Below are positions 62,839-64,000 of a stretch of DNA of 64,000 nt, in pieces. Source of the stretch: a bacterium 1XD42-54 (GTDB lineage: Bacteria > Bacillota > Clostridia > Lachnospirales > Lachnospiraceae); assembly GCA_003612585.1 (NCBI GenBank), contig RAZH01000013.1:1-64000 (forward strand). The letters are read 5' to 3'. The stretch's first letter is position 1, and each line of letters opens with the position of its first letter. The notes below the pieces were generated by a model. The model made no database searches, was not told where the DNA came from, and saw nothing but the letters and a program-made list of their open reading frames with translations. A program made the translations under genes and the position numbers.

Positions 62839-62872
62839 TAGACTTTATCTTTAAAATGTGGTAGACTATAGA
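62839..62872 (+). promoter_or_regulatory. Promoter of the coiled-coil protein gene
   Basis: Two overlapping options: TAGACT-N17-TAGACT (62839-62867) or TTTATC-N17-TATAGA (62844-62872). Either places the start about 25 bases before the ATG. Confidence 0.5.
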
Positions 62873-62899
62873 AAAATATTACGAGGAGGAGGTAGATAA

Positions 62900-63241
62900 A
62901 TGAACAGTGATGAAAAACTTGATCTCATGTTAACCGAAATGCAAAAAATGAATGAACACCTGCAAAATGTAGACAATTATTTACAGGCCGTCGATGAACG
63001 ATTACAAAATGTGGATAATCATTTACACACTGTTGATGAACGGTTAGCAACATTGGAGACTGATGTTGCAGATATCAAAGATACTGTCCATAATAATTAT
63101 GATAAAACGTTAGAGTTTTATGGTACATATAGAGAAGATCGCTATTTACTTGATGAACGTTTGGATGAAATGGCCGCCCATACAGATATGCTTCAGGCCC
63201 AAACACTAAATAATACGGCTGAGATACGGCGTTATAAATAA
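62900..63241 (+). CDS. Small coiled-coil protein with 14-residue repeats
   Basis: 113 residues, excellent GAGGAGG upstream. From residue 5 to 66 the chain is a continuous heptad coiled coil. Residues 21-34 (LQNVDNYLQAVDER) and 35-48 (LQNVDNHLHTVDER) form a tandem 14-residue repeat, two heptads long, encoded by a 42-base duplication. The C-terminus (YDKTLEFYGTYREDRYLLDERLDEM...) is also helical. No membrane segment or catalytic motif. Similar short coiled-coil proteins occur singly in gut Clostridia; function unknown. Confidence 0.75.
   Translation: MNSDEKLDLMLTEMQKMNEHLQNVDNYLQAVDERLQNVDNHLHTVDERLATLETDVADIKDTVHNNYDKTLEFYGTYREDRYLLDERLDEMAAHTDMLQAQTLNNTAEIRRYK
62960..63043 (+). repeat. 42-bp coding tandem repeat
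   Basis: Two imperfect copies (62960-63001, 63002-63043) within the coiled-coil gene, sharing TTACAAAATGT / TTACAGG-type blocks and giving two heptads per unit. Confidence 0.6.
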
Positions 63242-63385
63242 ATTCAGTACACTTGTAGGATAAAATCCATTTTGACCACTGTGCATGTATTGCATAGGGG
63301 TCTTTTTATGTTCTGGCTCATTTATCTTAATATTGATCATCAGGTTTGGACCAGCCGTTATTTTCCTTGTATCTTCGCACAAAAA

Positions 63386-63420
63386 AACCTGAAATTCCTT
63401 TTTTTGAGAAATTTCAGGTT
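63386..63420 (-). terminator. Terminator of tRNA-Trp
   Basis: Arms AACCTGAAATT (63386-63396) and AATTTCAGGTT (63410-63420); a seven-base T-run follows on the minus strand (AAAAAAA at 63381-63387). It begins nine bases after the tRNA 3' end. Confidence 0.85.
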
Positions 63421-63428
63421 CTGTTAAA

Positions 63429-63499
63429 CAGGGGTTGAGAGAATCGAACTCCCACTAAGAGTTTTGGAGACTCCTGTCATACCACTTGACCAAACCCCT
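63429..63499 (-). tRNA. tRNA-Trp (CCA)
   Basis: 71-base cloverleaf on the minus strand: acceptor AGGGGTT / AACCCCT, D arm GTCAAGTGGTATGAC, anticodon arm GGAGT-CTCCAAA-ACTCT with anticodon CCA, and T arm with GTTCGATTC. Discriminator G; the 3' CCA is not encoded. It has its own promoter and terminator, so it is a single-gene unit. Confidence 0.95.
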
Positions 63500-63519
63500 A
63501 TATGATAACTCACCAGATA

Positions 63520-63548
63520 TTTATACCACAAAGATCAAAAATTGTCAA
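63520..63548 (-). promoter_or_regulatory. Promoter of tRNA-Trp
   Basis: TTGACA (63543-63548), 17-base spacer, TATAAA (63520-63525) on the minus strand, 21 bases before the mature 5' end. Confidence 0.85.
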
Positions 63549-63588
63549 TTTATTTTTTTTAAATTTTGCCAGTATATTTGATATAAGC

Positions 63589-63631
63589 CGTGAAAAGGGC
63601 AAAGCTACTTTTTGCCGCTCCCCTTTTCACG
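63589..63631 (-). terminator. Hairpin after the PTS-IIC-like gene
   Basis: Arms CGTGAAAAGG (63589-63598) and CCTTTTCACG (63622-63631), with an inner GGCAAA/TTTGCC-type pairing. It ends the partial gene that starts 21 bases to the right, but has no T-run on the minus strand. Confidence 0.5.
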
Positions 63632-63651
63632 TTTCCTATCCTCAGTATATG

Positions 63652-64000
63652 TTACACATCCAGCTTCATCTGTCCGTCCTGGATATATCCCATATTTTTC
63701 ATTCCACGGTAAATCATATAAGAAAGCACGCCAGGAAGGATAAAATGGAACACTGCAATCTTCAGTAATACCGTCATAGGATCTTCCGTTGCCGCCATCG
63801 TCTGATAAGTCATGATCTGTCCCACAAGCCCGGATGTTCCCATCCCTGCACCCGTGGCATTATTAATCATATGGAACGGCCCTGCAATTGCAACAGGCCC
63901 GAGAATTGCAGATGCTAATGTGGGCGGCACCCAAATCAGCGGTCTTCGCACAATATTGGGAATCTGCAACATTGAGGTACCGACGCCCTGCGCAAACAGC
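63652..64000 (-). CDS. PfoR/PTS-IIC-like membrane protein, C-terminal part (runs off window)
   Basis: 116 codons visible, continuing past the right edge without a start. The sequence AQGVGTSMLQIPNIVRRPLIWVPPTLASAILGPVAIAGPFHMINNATGAGMGTSGLVGQ matches the C-terminal region of COG3641-type proteins (PfoR, annotated as PTS sugar transporter IIC) with at least two membrane helices. These proteins are predicted sugar or regulatory transporters; true substrate unknown. The ATG at 63972 is internal and not the start. Confidence 0.8.
   Translation of the reverse strand, partial: LFAQGVGTSMLQIPNIVRRPLIWVPPTLASAILGPVAIAGPFHMINNATGAGMGTSGLVGQIMTYQTMAATEDPMTVLLKIAVFHFILPGVLSYMIYRGMKNMGYIQDGQMKLDV

Overview
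The window reads as chromosomal DNA of a spore-forming Gram-positive of the Clostridia, most likely a Lachnospiraceae member. The evidence is spoIIR and a GerA/SpoVAF-type germination protein, strong AGGAGG-type ribosome binding sites, sigma-A promoters with 17-bp spacers, a lysine riboswitch ahead of dapA, a Cna-B/SpaA surface protein with a cell-wall sorting signal, and an ECF pantothenate transporter. Genus cannot be settled by eye.

Layout. 1-1080 is the edge of an integrative/conjugative element: DUF6075 and DUF3970 type cargo genes and a 5' part of a ParA ATPase whose family resemblance stops abruptly. A dense palindrome/iteron region (1150-1260) and a terminator separate it from the housekeeping rpsB-tsf pair (1386-3164). 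3459-10265 is a MacB/YknXYZ-like ABC export operon with two membrane-fusion adaptors, one of 1108 residues. 10675-16192 carries glyA, tcdA, an M42 aminopeptidase, ung, hisF and hisH. 16441-21303 holds an atypical phosphoribosyltransferase, a degenerate sirtuin, a membrane-anchored polysaccharide deacetylase and the SpoVAF-like protein. 21365-28291 (minus strand) is an oxidoreductase, topoisomerase III, an MBOAT/SGNH O-acylation pair and a second deacetylase. 28415-32416 is an LRR - VWA - MoxR-type AAA module.

32534-35539 is dapA-dapB-lysC under a lysine riboswitch, so diaminopimelate/lysine synthesis is shut off by lysine. 35977-47361 holds a corrinoid adenosyltransferase-like protein, an SSB-like double OB protein, typA, a nitroreductase, spoIIR (with a sigma-F-like promoter), a uracil permease, an Mrp ATPase, a second AAA/VWA pair and coaBC. 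47589-52550 is one 1653-residue adhesin, lying between coaBC and the panT-coaX pair (53198-54634), so CoA-pathway genes flank it on both sides. 54743-62534 contains an M24 aminopeptidase and the oppBCDFA oligopeptide importer, a plausible uptake-and-hydrolysis set. The right edge has a small coiled-coil protein, tRNA-Trp and the C-terminal end of a PfoR/PTS-IIC-like membrane protein.

The most unusual items are the LRR-VWA-AAA module with degenerate metallopeptidase motif, the second AAA/VWA pair with a changed Walker A, the double-adaptor exporter with a giant insertion, the sirtuin with Cys in place of the catalytic His, and the structured leader in front of panT. Family names come from motif recognition only; no database search was possible.
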